Positions 25,893 to 40,559 of a stretch of DNA of 64,000 bases are shown here, in pieces. The position numbers and the translations under genes are program-made. The stretch spans positions 92,135,005-92,199,004 of the forward strand of contig NC_084474.1 in NCBI RefSeq assembly GCF_027409185.1, written 5' to 3'. Below the pieces are notes generated by a model, which saw only the letters and a program-made list of their open reading frames with translations, had not been told where the DNA came from and did no database searches. Each line of letters opens with the position of its first letter. Position 1 is the first letter of the stretch. Source of the DNA: Cynocephalus volans (lineage: Eukaryota > Chordata > Mammalia > Dermoptera > Cynocephalidae).

Positions 25893-26095
25893 AAAGGAAG
25901 CAGTATATAACAACATAGTTACAAGCACAGACTCTGAAGTCAGTCTGCCTGGGCATAACTCCTTTCTGCCATTTATGAGCTCCGCGACCTTGGGTAAGTT
26001 GCTTAACCTCTCTGATCTTCCATGTCTTCACCTGCAAAATGGGGGGATATATGAAAATATCAATCACTTAGGTTGTTGAGTGCCTATAAAAACCC
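25893..26095 (+). repeat. MIR element, near full length
   Basis: 'gcacagactctgaagtcagt', 'ctgccatttatgagctccgc', 'gaccttgggtaagttgctta' and 'cacctgcaaaatggggggat' follow the MIR order over about 200 bp. Confidence 0.85.
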
Positions 26096-27542
26096 AGAAG
26101 CCTATGGACACGCCATGAATGATAGTTCTCTTGTTGTGGCAAGAAAATAAGAGGTCACACTTGTCTTGGGCAGTTCTAGTCAGCAGAAGCAAGACAAGCT
26201 GATGAGATCCTTTCATCCTTTTATTTTAACACTGATGCCACCTCTGCCTTTCCCTACTAATTCAGTGAGGTAGTGAGCTCTCCGTCACTGGAAAATTCAC
26301 CACTGATGCCATCCTGAGAGGGTAGGACTAGGCTGACAGGATGAAACCTCCCTGTCCCTGGAGCTGGACTGGGGTCCACCATCTTGCCTGCCCCCAACTG
26401 GTTCCATGGTGGCCACAGCTGCACTGTGGGCCCACTCGGACTAGCTATGTCTGGGATGAGCATGGACCCCACATGACCTGGTCCCAGCTGCCTTTCAACA
26501 GCCACACAAAGAATGGTAAGAAAACGTTCTGAAATAGTAAGAACATCAATAACGTGTTCAACATCGCTGAGGGCTGCTGAGCTGCAGTGAAGTCAGAAGA
26601 CTGCGCACGGACCGCTGTGGGAATGACACAGTAACCCAACTGAGTACTTGTGCCCTCCGACTGGGAATCCCACCACCCACGGAAAACCCATTAAGAAATT
26701 CCCATTAAGACTATGGAAGTACAAATAATGTTCGACATATACTTGATAACACATATATACATCTACTGGCCAATGAGAAGTCTCTGGGTAAGTCTTTGGA
26801 AAGAAACAGGCTCAGCTGACACATGCCTCTGCCTTTTGTTGTCTCTCTTCTTCCCGTCAGGAAGGATGCTGGGGGTGATGCTGGAGGTGCAGCAGCCATC
26901 TTGAGACTATGAGGCACCAGCCTGAGGACGAAAGCCAAGCTAGGACGGCTGAGGAGAAAGACAGCAGGAGCTGTTTCTGAAGGCACAGTGGAGCCAGCCA
27001 CACATCTACCCATCTGCTGCCCAGGCTTCTCACCTGAGAAAGGTGAAACTCCTATCTGCTCAAGCGGCTCTTACTTGGCTTCTGTGCCACTGATGGCCAT
27101 TACTCAATACTTCCGCTTTCCAGTAATGTGAGAACTGTTCAGTCAATCAACATGCATTGGCTTCCACCTCACTAGTGTTTGGGTCCGTCTGGCCTGAATA
27201 TTGTCCCAAATAGACACTAGGCCATTTTCCCCAACTGCCAGAGTTCCTCAGCCCTTGGGTGCTGTGGAAGTGGTTAGCACCTTCAGCAAATAGTGCTCAG
27301 GCAGGGAGATCCCCTCATCATGACCAGACTTGGGCAGGATGTTTTCCCAAGCCCCGGCAGCATCTCTGGGCCAGGCACTCTCCTGGCACTCCCTGGGCTG
27401 GAAGCTCAGCCTGTGCCTGCCCTGCACCAGCACCCATCGCTCCCACCCAGACACAAATGGAATGCAAGTGCCAGCCCACATGCGGTGGCATGGGGCATGA
27501 TGCTGCCTGCCAAGGACCCCTCAACCCAGCCCCTCCTAAGCA

Positions 27543-27595
27543 GCTCACCCCGCCCACCTGAGCGGCTCACCCCGCCCACCTGAGTGGCTCACGCC
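27543..27595 (+). repeat. 22-bp tandem repeat, about 2.4 copies
   Basis: The unit GCTCACCCCGCCCACCTGAG plus two bases is repeated with a period of 22 bp (27543, 27565, 27587). One base differs between units one and two. Confidence 0.9.
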
Positions 27596-30500
27596 AGCCA
27601 TGTGTCCACTCTCCACACCTCTGACAAACACGGCCATGAGGACCCTCAGACACTGCACCTGCTTTATGCACTTAATAACGTTCCTGGTCCCTGAGTATAA
27701 TGACTGTTCCTGACAGCCCATCACTTGGTTAATCAACAAACACCATCTAGGGCCCAGTACACGCCCAATGCTAGGGAGCCTGAGATAGAAGACATGGCCA
27801 CAGCCTTCAAGTGGCTTTCAGAAGAGCAGCCCCAGCACAGCCCAGATGTCCATCATCACCTTCTGACCAGTGTCAAGGGGACAGACATGAGGACAGTCTA
27901 GGCATCTTGTGAGCACATTGTGCCAGGTAGGCGCAGGGAATGGCATGGGCAAGGTCCCCAGGCCAGGAACTGACAGACAAATCGTGTCCCAGGGTGTGTG
28001 GCAGAGAAGTAGAAGGAGGCAGGGAAGTTAGAAGGGGAGAGGGACAAACAGAAGGAGGGTTGAGGACTCAGCAGGGCAGAGGGCCAGGTGACTTGACCCC
28101 CACCATGTGCCCCTCAGCCCCAGGTAAATGCCTCTCACCTTCCCAAACAGGTTGCACCTTGCATGTCTGGCAGGGCCAGTGACAGCCAAAGGCCATTTTA
28201 CAGGTGGGCATCTCTTTCTGCCAGGTGCCAATAGGCTCACATGGGCCTGACACCAGTGGAAGCCTTGGGGACCGAGATCACACATCTAAGCCTTGGGATA
28301 CACAAGCTATCTGCTCAGCAAGATGGGTCCCTAACTTGTTGTCTGCCGTAAAAAGCAGCAGCTCAAGTTCAAAAGGCTGGAGCCTCAGTCCTGCACCCAA
28401 CCGGTGGCCCCAAGGCACAACCAAGCAGAAAGATGTCACCCTGAACAACTCAGCTCTAAGGGAGCCAGGAGCAACCCAACATCCATCAAGCATTTCTGAA
28501 CACCTGCTCTGGGCCTAGCTGGGCCTTTGCTGCACCCTAGGGAGCCTGAGACCAGTAAGTTCCAGGCCTGCTCCTGGGGACCCAGATGTTTACCGGGGAC
28601 ACTGAGGCACAGTGGGCTGGGAAGCAAAGCAGCAAGTCCTTTGCTCAAGGGGGTAAAGGACAACTGGAGGAGGAAGAAGGAGCCATGGCAGAAGGTGTGG
28701 ACACAAGACCTGGGAGAGCCACAGGGTGGGGTTTCAGGTGGAGGACCTGGGATTGGCTGCAAAGGGAATAGGCAGCTGTTGGGGGGTGGGGCAGGGGAAG
28801 CTGGTGGCCATGGGCTTTGTGAAGGCCGCAGTGGTGGCAGAATGAAGGGTGGGGTCCCAGGAAGCCATATTTCCCCCACAGGACCGAGTTGGGGAAATCC
28901 CACTCCTTGAATGGAGCCTGTGGCCCCTAGGTGCCCCCGCTTGACACCCACCATCACAGCCTCCTCCCACTGGATGGCAGGAGCTTTCTCACCTCTGAGG
29001 GGGCACTTCTAAATCAGTGGGCCCCAGGCAGTCCCTCACTAGAATCAGGGTTGTGGGACCAGGAAAGGCATGGGAGGGGACTGGGAGAGGATGCTGGGGA
29101 CAGCAGTGGGTGGGTGGAAGCCACAAATGGCAACTTCCCGACTTTGCTAAGAGTCACCAGAGTGCACCGGGCACATGCCACCCCCCTAATGGTTGACATT
29201 ACAGCAATGAAAATCCCATGCCCTGCCACAGCAGGTGAGGGAAGGCCTTTCACACACAGGTCCTCCCCTCCTTACAATGACAACACAGGTGCTGAGCTCT
29301 CTGTCCCCACTTCACAGATAAGGAAGCTGAGCCTTAAGGGATGTGCCTGGAAACAGGCATCCAGGATGGGCCACAAGCCAGATGTGAGCAGCCCCACATG
29401 GCACCGGGGACCCCATAACCTACCTGCTCCCTTGCTCCTCTGTGCACTTTACAAACAAAGGTGCAAAGTGGCCTCCAAAGCCCTGCCCAGGAGGCAGGTG
29501 GCACCGTGACCCATGCACTGCCTGGGAAAAACGAGGCTCCCTCTCAGCTGACCAGAGGTAGGGCCAGAGGCGGGACCTGTCCCTGCTCTCCAGACGGCAG
29601 GCCCGGCCTCTCTCTTGCCACAGCCACACTGCACCCACCACCCACCACCTACCCCAGCCCTGGCACACCCTCCTCTAGTCTGGCCACACCCTTCACCCCA
29701 CTGACACCCGCTGGCTCCAGGGCTGGGGGCGTGATAAAGATAAGGACAGTTCAGGGCAGGTACAATCCAGTGGGTGGGTGCCATCTTCAGGCAGCTGCTC
29801 CCTGGCCCGGGCTCTGTCACCACCCAGGGTCTGGCTGACCCCCAGACCCCAGGCAGAGGCATGATTGGGTTGAGGCCAACAAACCATCAGCTGGGGGGAC
29901 TGTCAGGCCCAGTGGCTGACATCTGGCTGCAATGTCCTGACCAGCCAGGTCAGCACATGCACAGATGCTCCTAAATGTTCTCATGTCCCCCACTGTGAAG
30001 GCTTCTGTCAGCCATCCATCCCTTCCTCTTTCAATCCACAGCACAGATACCTAAGCACACAATCCTCGGGGGGCATTGTGTGCTCAGGTATCAGTGCCAG
30101 GGCCTGCATTCGGGTCTAGGCTAATCCAAGATAGGGAAACTTGCTTAGGGGCACACAACAGAAGTTTCTGTACTCAAGACAAGTTAACGCAGGAAGGGGC
30201 TACCCAGAAAAGCTGGTGTACCAACCGGGGACATTAACAGAAGTCTATCACCTAGACAAGGGGAGGTGATGGTCTGCTCTCCTCGCCTGGTCAGTCTGGA
30301 CTTGGCGCAAACCGACCAAGACTGCTCAGAGGAGAGGGACCAGCCTTATGACCAGCGTAAATGGAAGAAACTCAGGGGCCTGGGGCTGTCTCCAAATCCC
30401 TAAACACGTGGGAAGGAGGTAAGCCAAGCTCCACTCAGCACCTCCTTTGGAGGAGAGTACGTTACAGGGTGGGTACCCTTAGCTGAAAATGGAGAACTTT

Positions 30501-31554
30501 CTACAGGCAGAGGTCCTCAGTGTGAGGACAGGCAGGAAAGACACCCTCAAGAAAAAATCCCCTCAGGAGATGAACACCAGGCTCCCCCCTCCTTCACGGC
30601 TGGCCACGGAGGGTGCTCCAGCAGGAGGAGGGAAAGATCTCCCCAAATTCTCCTGTCCCAGAATTCCTCTGCCCAGAGGACTCTCTGAAGAGTTCTCACC
30701 ACCCCTCCTTTACCAGCCCACCCCACTGGTGGACCTGCCTCCTACCTCCTGGGGTCTGCTGAGACCAGGCGCTGTATTGAGCTCCCTGCGTTGCCCCAGT
30801 CCTCTGGTGATGCTGGAGCTGCCTGCAGCATTGTGACTCAGGCAGGCACCCCCTCTGGGGTCCACATTCCGTCCTGGCTCCCAGGGCCACCTTAGCACAC
30901 CCTCCCCATTCCAGACTCACCACACATCTGTGTGCTGAGATCCCCTCATCTCCTAGACCTGGGTCCCCCAAGTTCCACTTTCTAAGTGGAGATCTGCCGG
31001 TTCCTCCTGAGACTGGCAGCCCACTTAAGAGAAGACCCCCCCAACATGCACATACCCCTCCTTTTTAAATGGTAGCTCACCAGATCTGAACCCCACATAA
31101 CAACTTAGCATTCATCTAAACAAACACACCACTTGATTGTGTGCTAGGCAGTGAGCTCCCTGACACTGGAGGCATCCAAGAAGAAGCTGACTGGTGAGGG
31201 GAGTTCAGTGTGTTAGTAATGTTCCATCCCTTATTCCAAGTGCTGGTTACAGGGGCATGATTCCTTTATAAGAATCTGTTGAATACTATACTTGTGAAAT
31301 GTCATTTTACTGTAAGAATACTATACTTTAATAAAAATTTTTAAAAATCAAAAGCAAGTGGGATTGGCAAACCATTTGGCAGGAAGAAGATGGGGCAGGA
31401 ACACCTTTGAGATTCCCCCATCAAGGCCATCAAGGCATTAACATTGATTGAGTCTCTGCTTGGGGCACTGGGCACACTCACCACAGTGTGCCTCATGCAG
31501 CATAGGGCTCTCCCCACAGCACATAAAGGGATGGGGTAAAAATCCATCCAAAGG

Positions 31555-32065
31555 AGGAATAAGAAAGTGAATGGAGGAATTAATGAATGGGTGAACAGAG
31601 GACCAAGGAAGTACACAGAGGAGTGAGTGACTAAGCGAATGAGTGAATGAGTGAATGAATGTGCAGAAGGGTGGATGGATGGATGAATAGATAGATAAGT
31701 GGACAGATGGATGGACAGAGGGATAAATGGGTGGATGGATGGATGATGGATGGAAAATGGATGGATGGGTGAATGAATGGGTGGATGGGTGGATGGATAA
31801 ATGGGTGGGTGAATGGATAAATGGATGGATGAATGGATAGATAAATGGATAGGTAGATAGATGGATGGATAAGTGGATGAGTGATGTAGGGATACATGGA
31901 CAGATGGGTGGATGAATGGATGAGTCGATAAATGGATGGGTGGATGGGTGGATGGATGGATGGATGTTAGAATAAGCAGGCACATGGAGGACTGAGTGAT
32001 ACAATGGCAGGTGAGGGAATGAATGAACAGGTGCTTGAAGGACCGAGTGAGTGAGTACATGGGGA
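31555..32065 (+). repeat. GGAT/GAAT tetranucleotide array
   Basis: About 500 bp of degenerate tandem tetranucleotides (GGAT, GAAT, AGAT, GAGT) with many substitutions. On the minus strand it leaves long open frames made of Ser/His/Pro/Ile repeats, which are artefacts of the array. Confidence 0.95.
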
Positions 32066-32694
32066 ATAAATAGGTGGAGGTATAAATAAAAGTGAAGGGA
32101 GAAGAAGATGTACACTGAAGCCTGGTTTACCTCCTGCTTCTGCTCTGACCTCACTAGACTTACCTGGTAAAAGTGACCCAGGAACAAGCAGATGAAGGCA
32201 ATGGATGTCTGGAACTCCCAGGTCTCACCTGATTATCATCCCAGACTCAGAACACTATGCTGGTTGTCTCCATATACCTAAGGAGAGGCATCTCCTTTGT
32301 GTCACCCAGAATCAGGAGGAACCCCACTTCTGCCCCACTTCTCTGCCTCCTCCATGACCTCTATAAATGGACCATGTTTCCTGGAGGACCTGGTGCTAAG
32401 TAGAATATGCCCAGGTCCAGGAAGGGTCTGGGGAAGAGGAGCTGTCCACGGGCATCCCATTCCTCCTCTGTATGGCCAGCTACCACACTGGGCAGCAACG
32501 AGGCATGCCCTGACTCCTCTCAGACCAGCCCACGATGCACTGGGTGGCAGGTTTTCTAAACAGTGGAGTTAAAGGTAGAAACAAAAAGACACAAATGGAA
32601 TATTCCACAGACCCAGCCCTGGCCACTAAGACAAGTCCACAGCTGGAGCCGATGGTGAGGAGATCCAAACTGCATTACGGAGTTCAAGGCCCTC

Positions 32695-32930
32695 TACCTC
32701 GGTGTGTGTGGCCTTATCTGCCCCAGTTTCCTCATCCGTAAAGTGGGGCAATTCTCCCGCCAGCCTCATGCATGAAGTGAGCACATGTGTGTGACAGCTC
32801 TGTGCTCCCTCTGGCACCGGCCTGTTGGGCCCATTTGGCTCCACTTCCATTCTGCCATCCTTAATGAGATGCCCACTCGGTTCCAGGCACTGTGCTGGGC
32901 CCTGCAGGTGCAGGGCGGAAAAGACACTGG
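32695..32930 (+). repeat. MIR and L2 remnants
   Basis: 'ccccagtttcctcatccgta' marks the MIR piece; 'cggttccaggcactgtgctg' marks an L2-like piece. Confidence 0.55.
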
Positions 32931-34864
32931 TCGAGCCTGGGGTGGAATAAGTGGCATCAAACAGGCAGGGAGTGTAGGGGCCCTGCTCAGGGAGGGCTGA
33001 GAAAGCTTTTTGAGAGACAAGGACCTGTAAAAAGGATTCAAAGGGCCAACTGAGGAGTGTGCCCTCTGAGCACGCTGAGCCAGGTGGCATGGGATGGGTT
33101 AACAGTTACTGGGCTTAGCTGTCCCTGTACTTCACACTGGATGGCAACCAACTGCTTGGGTTTCCAGATCCCCTTACCTTGAGGCTGGGCCTTATCTTGT
33201 CATCTAGACCATCCCCAGAGCCTCAGAGGCAGCGCAGGTGAGGCAGGGCCAGACACTCGACAAGAGTGGGAACAACATATCAGAGTGCCAGAAAAAACGG
33301 AAAATGCTGTCCGCTTCATGAAAACTGTTTAAGGTTCTATTGATAAATGAGAAAAAGGAAGGTATCCCGATGCACTTTACCATCAAGCAGGTGCAGACCC
33401 TTCACCAAAGAAACCACAGGAGCCCCCAAAACTTTTTCTCAGAGGCTGTCCTTCCCCAGGCCAGCAGATCCTGGCTCCTAAGCCGGTCACCTGAGTTCCT
33501 GCGGCAACCACCCCGGCTTCAGATGGGCCCAAAGGGCCTGGGGAAACACTGCCCTGATGTGCACCTCTCCCTCCTCCAAACAGTAGCAAAAAAGGAGAAA
33601 CCCACATCTCCTACCCTCCTTCCCTTACGGCAAACCAGTTTTTAAATTGTCCTCCACAGCTCTGCAGATGAGATTTGGTTTCTGACCATGGTTTCTTCTT
33701 TTTTAATGATCCCAGAGATGGTAACAACTTAGATCTCAGATGTTAGATTGAAAAAAGAAATGCCATCGAGATTCCGGCTCTGTCATATCATGGGTAGCAG
33801 CTGATTGTGGGACACAATTTTGGCCTAAAGCGCCTACTGCAGGAAGGTCACAAATTTGCACACCAGGGGTGCTTCGCACACCCAGGCCTTAGCCCCAAAC
33901 AGAGCAAATTCAAGTAAAACACCTACACCCCTGCCCTGATGCTGGCCCAGCACCCCCAGCTTCCACCACTTCTGCCAACAGCTTTGCAGTGGGGCAGAGG
34001 GGCTCACACTGTCCTGCTAATCAGACAGACAGGTAGCATAGGTACAAAGAAGGTTTTCCATCCAAAGGTCTAGGGCTTCACAAGTTTAGTGCTAAACAAT
34101 ATAATCCCCTCGGATGAGCGACAAGTGGCACAGACATCAAAGGAAGCAACTGGGGAGGAATGGAAACCAGAACCAGATAAATGATGTAACTGAATTTGCC
34201 CTTTGGGGAGCCCAGCTGGACTCACGCTCTTCCTTGGTTATTACAATGGTCGCCGTGCCTGCCGCTCCCTGCAGAGCTAGGGCAGGATTCAGCACAATAT
34301 CCCTCCAAAGCCTTTTACGAAGGCGCGACCACAGATTCAACGTGAAGTGGTAATTATATATGTTTTTAAAATCCATCTCACAGAGTGAGCTAATAACTGC
34401 ATCTGAGAAGCAGCGTTCATTAGCAGAAGCTCAACGCCAGTGGCTCCCACCGCAGCCTCGGAGACCTGGGCGCAAAGTTGAAGCACGCTGGAGAAATCGC
34501 TGAAGGTTAGATTAAAAATAAGTGAATGCCCATGAAAATTAACCTGACTCATTAATATCATTGTCCAATAGGAGACAATTCCTTGGAGGGCATGGCTTGG
34601 GGCTGGTTTTTGTTCTAGACCTAGGAGCACCTTAATTTGCATTTATATTAAAAAAAGAAGAAGAAGAAGAAAACAAACAGAATTAACTGGAAAGGTGCTT
34701 TGTTTCCTGTAAATTTGAGCTCTTCTGCTAAACAGCTTCTTAAGGCAGAGAGCTTGAGGCTCAACCAGCCTATTTCCAAGAGTGCAGACTCCGCACCTAC
34801 TAAGCACCACCCCGTGCCTGGCAGCTGCGGGCAGACCCAGCCCGTCAAAGTCAGCCCGTCAGGC

Positions 34865-34985
34865 TGCTACTGTGTAATGCCCCTTCTACAGGTGGCAAAA
34901 CTGAGGTGGAGCTGAGTAGTGACCTCCCTACGGTCTTACAGTACGGCAGGATTCAGATTCTAAGCCGGGTCTGTGGGCTCCAACT
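34865..34985 (-). repeat. MIR fragment
   Basis: 'ttctacaggtggcaaaactg' to 'ctaagccgggtctgtgggct' follows a reverse MIR. Confidence 0.55.
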
Positions 34986-35119
34986 TCAGGGTCTTCTCAC
35001 TTAAAGTGCTGCTGTGCTCGGAGTCTTTTCTCCGTGTGCGTATGTGTGTTTCCAACATTTCTTTCCAGAAAATCAGCTGAAAACCCAATAAAGGGTGAGA
35101 AAAATCAGCATATTCCTCG

Positions 35120-35135
35120 GACGCCCTCTGGTACT
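35120..35135 (-). promoter_or_regulatory. CTCF-like motif, opposite orientation
   Basis: On the minus strand this reads GTACCAGAGGGCGT, 11 of 14 against the CTCF core with the central positions intact. It lies about 2.0 kb inside KCNK9 intron 1, in non-repetitive sequence, and points away from the motif at 40362. Confidence 0.45.
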
Positions 35136-36855
35136 GTACTGATGCAAGCCCCCAAGAACCAGCACCCCCACCACCCCAGCACCCCCAGCTAAGACAGCAC
35201 GCACCCTTCATTTAAGCTACGCTGTCCTCGACATATTCTCTTTGGAGTTTTAAGCATTAGAAGTAAATACGCAGAACTACCAATCAGAATCAATACTGGA
35301 AACACACCTCAATAAGAACTTCATCAGCATCAACAATATATTGCTTAAGGAAAACTAGAACGTTTCTGGGCTTGCTTTTAATGCCAATCCTCTCAATGAT
35401 TTAGCTCAACTCTTCAGACAAGCCAAAGATTTTATGTGCTCGTTTTACTGCTCGGTGGCAGCGTGCTAGCCAATTCCACCTGCCTCCCGTCTCGATCACT
35501 AGATGCCCGGGAGGGGGTTGTGGGCCCCCTCCCCAGGAGCAGTCAGTTCAGAGGCATATTTCCTGCTCTTCGGCTCTCCAGCCAACAGAACCCCTGTCCC
35601 CCAGAACCACCGCCCTGGGCATCTGTGTGCCACTGCCACAGTTTAAAGACAGAAATGACGGCAGTGACCGACTGGCCCTCTTGGACGCTGGCAACACAGC
35701 GTGCGAAGGGAAGGACGCGTGTGTGTTCTGGGCACTGGGCAAAGGGCATAGAGCAAGCAGGAGCCAAGCTGGTTATGTCGACAACAGAAGGACAATTTCC
35801 TTCCAAAACACAAAAACCTGCACCAATGAATTAAACATTTGAAACAAGATGACTCTCTCAAAAGTCTTTTCAACCAAGAAGGAAAAACAGGCCGTCCTGT
35901 GCTGGCGCTTCCTGTTGCATATGGCACTGAGAAATCCTGTTTTTCAGCACGCAGAGCCTCCCAGACAAAGAAAAATATCAAGAGGAGAATTAGAGAAGGT
36001 CCAGAGAATTAAGGCACGAGGGCAAAGAACGAATGGGAAGGAGGAGGCCTCTTTTCAGGCACAGGGGCAAAAAGGACTGGAGGGCACAGGGAAGAGACCA
36101 CCCCGATCCAACCCGTCGGACCTCACAGGTCCAAGGAGACGGCCCTCGAGGGGCAGGGTGCCGGGCTGGGACGGGAGGAGGAACACAGAGACACCACCCT
36201 GCCTCCTGCCACGCAGGGCTTCCCCACAGCCACTGGGATGAAGCGACCTGCTCTAGTTCCCCACAGGTCCCCAAGTGTAACGTCTGTGACTTGGCTGAGC
36301 CCCCAGTCTCAGTGGAGGTGGCGCCCTAGGGCCTCACCAGAGACTCTGTTCTGTGGACAGCGCCCTTGGGCGTGGGACCTACAGGCATCCCTGGGGTGCA
36401 CCGAGTCTACCCTCTCCCCGGGCTGGGGCTAAATGTCCCCGGTTTCTCGGCAATATCCAGACTTGCCTTACCCACTGTCACAAGTAGGGCTGGGCAGGTG
36501 CCGCCTTGCCCCCCCGCCCTCCATCCTACAGCAGTTCACCAGCCCTGGAGAACAAACTCTCTCCTCCCAGGGGCCTGGCGACCCCAAGCCCCAGAACTCG
36601 GAAAAAAGGAGCCAGGAGGGAAGGGGGGTGAGATCTGGGCTCGGAGAAGGCCGGGGGGGCCCGGAGGCAATCGAGGGTCGGTGCCGCCCGGCCCCAGGAG
36701 CGGTCGGTGCCACCTGCGTCCCCATCGGCGCCGCGGGTGCCAGACCAGCCGTCCCCAACTCCCGAGCGGTAGTAAGTGTAAGGCTTGGAGCCCCGCGCAG
36801 CCCAGCCCGCGCCGGGGCGGTGGGTGGGTGGGTGTCTGCTGTGGGATTATTCTTA

Positions 36856-38403
<1,548 letters not shown>

Positions 38404-38540
38404 CTAGCGGAGCTGCGGGGCGGGCGCTGGCGCATGAGACGCGCCGGAGTCTGGGCCCTCCAGCGTCCGGGCGTCCGGAGCGGCGGCCGCGCAGCGCTGG
38501 TCTGCCCGGGGCGCTATGTGCGTGAGCGCCGGAGGGAGCC

Positions 38541-38579
38541 CGCGCGCGTGTGTGTGTGTGTGCGCGGGTGTGTGCGCGC
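38541..38579 (+). repeat. Alternating purine-pyrimidine (CG/GT) tract
   Basis: A run of CGCGCG followed by GT repeats and further GTGTGCGCGC sits inside the CpG island. This composition is prone to Z-DNA formation and length polymorphism. Confidence 0.8.
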
Positions 38580-38798
38580 TTGGCAGCCCCGCCGGGGCGG
38601 GAGGACCGCGGGGGGCGGGGGCCGGGCTACGCCGAGGCCGGGCCTCCCTCCTTCCCTCCCGCAGCCTCCAGGGCGCGCCACCTCCCGCCTGGTCCCCAGC
38701 CAGCTGGCGAGGCGGCAGCGGCAGCTCCCGCTGCAGACCAAGCGCGGCGCAAGGCACACAGCACACGGAGGGAGCCGGGAGGGGCAGCCTGAGCCGCC

Positions 38799-38836
38799 GG
38801 GGCGGGGGTGGGGGTGGGGGTGGGGGCGGGGGCGGG
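38799..38836 (+). repeat. G-tract repeat with G-quadruplex potential
   Basis: Six or more runs of four to five G separated by single bases (GGGGGT and GGGGGC units) lie in the CpG island about 1.35 kb upstream of the KCNK9 ATG. This fits the general G-quadruplex pattern on the plus strand, the template strand for KCNK9. Confidence 0.85.
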
Positions 38837-39859
38837 CCGAGGCCTGGGTGCTGCCAGAGTGGGGGTGGGGCGCGGAGCCACCGGCCGGCTTCTGCGGGGG
38901 AAGGGAAGATAAACGAGGCTCCCCGAAACAGCCGTGGCGGGTGGAGAGTTTGAGGGACCCGGGGCTGGGGTGGGGGAGGGAACAGGGGATTCAGCCCGAG
39001 AAGGCAGACTGTGGCTCAAGGGAGAAGAGAGACTGGGCGGAGAGTGGGGAGCAGAAGTGTAGGGGGCCGTGGGCACCCGGCGGCGGCGGCGCACGCGGTC
39101 CCCCATCCCCCAGGGCTAGACACCTGGCGCGGGAGACTGTCACTGGCCGGGGCACCGCCTCATCGGGTGGTGGGGTCCCGTGGGCCGCCTCAGCCCCCGA
39201 GAGCGGCGCTGCCTGGGTGGCCCAGCACCTGCCATCCTGCGCCCTTTCCCCCAGAGAGTGCCGAGGATAGCACGGGCCGCCGCTCTCAGAATCGGGACCG
39301 CAGGGCAGGACGTCGTATTTCCCCGACCCAGTACCCTCCCTGCCTGTCGCTTTTCTGAGAAACACTCCTCGGCTCCCCACGGCTGGGCGCAGGGAGAGCC
39401 CAGGACGCAGCCCGGCCCCTCCCCTGCTCGCCGAGCTGCGCCGCGGCCCCTCTTGGGACCAGCCTGGACCAGCCTAGGCTCGGCCGGGACGCAGCTCGTA
39501 CCCCTCAAGTCCAGAGAAGAGGCGTCGCCTGGGTTTATTCCCTTCCCACTGCGGCCGCCTCTGCCCCCTCCCCCATCTCCCTTTAGGTCGTCTAGAGGCT
39601 TTCCCTCGGCTCCCTCCCTCCTGCAGCTCTTCTGGAGCAGTGGAGGTTGAAACCGGTAGGCCCGAGAGGCGGAGACACCCGGGCTCCTTTTCCCCAGGCC
39701 AGGCGACCTCCCCCGGCCTCAGCCAAGAAACAGAAGGACACTTAGGGGAAGGGTCGCCCCCCGTCAGCGGCTAAGAGGCCGGAGCTAGAGGCTGGCCAAG
39801 GAGATTCGGGGCAGGCTGGGGAATCATACCCAACCCTGGCGCTGATCGCTGACTGCGGG

Positions 39860-40400
39860 AGCCTTGTCCCCTCTAGGTCACCCCCTAGGGCCGCGCTCAG
39901 GCTCCCTATACGCGAGCACTCAGGGCCCAGCGGGTCTGGGACCCCTATGCCTCACCCGGGCTCCCTGGCTGGGACGCTGTCCACCCAGCTTCCAGGGCTC
40001 GCGGGTGCCCACCGGGGGGAAGGGGTGCCCGCTCTGTGGGCTACGTCTGGGCCTCCGGGTCCCCGCGACGTCTGCGGGCTCCCTAGGGCACGCGACCGGG
40101 GAGCTCCCCTCCCCGCAGCGGGCGCTCTCCCCAGAATTCGTTTTGGAAACCGAGGCCCCCGCGCTCGGCAAGTGAGCCTGGCTCCCGAGTGAGTCACCGC
40201 GAGCGGGCGACAAGGATTCCCAGCAGCTGGTAATTAATTGCGCCGTGGCTCAGCCCACGACGGAACCCCAGTCAGGCCTCCCGCCGCCCTGGCAGCGGCG
40301 CCACCCTGAGTCACAGCCGTCGGGCTTCCGCGCGGTCCGGAAGCGGCTGCCCGCCCTGGCGCCACCAGGGGGCACTGGACTCCGACCCACAGGTCGGCCC
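39860..40400. promoter_or_regulatory. Second CpG-rich cluster upstream of KCNK9
   Basis: After a slight dip, CpG density rises again with non-repetitive sequence. It includes a homeodomain-type TAATTAATTG stretch at about 40231-40240 and the strong CTCF motif described separately. No exon is recognisable, so this is probably a distal promoter or boundary element. Confidence 0.55.
40357..40379 (+). promoter_or_regulatory. Strong CTCF-type motif
   Basis: The sequence CCACCAGGGGGCACTGG starts at 40362. Its first 14 bases fit every position of the widely used CTCF core CCASYAGRKGGCRS. It lies about 2.9 kb upstream of the KCNK9 start codon, reading on the plus strand towards TRAPPC9. Confidence 0.75.
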
Positions 40401-40559
40401 CGCTTTGAGCCAACCCTGCTGTAAGGAAGTCCAGGCTGTCCCCACCGGCGAACACGACAGAAGGGAATGGGTGGGATGCGCTCCACTGACAGATTCCATG
40501 CTCTGCAGAGTCACTTTCATTCGGTTTGGGGAACTCCCGTTTACACACACAAACGCTTT

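Noticed and set aside
31341..32187. Two minus-strand open frames of 239 and 249 codons (Ser/His/Pro/Ile repeats)
   Set aside because: They are read-throughs of the GGAT-type tetranucleotide array and its flanks, with no conserved domain or splice context.
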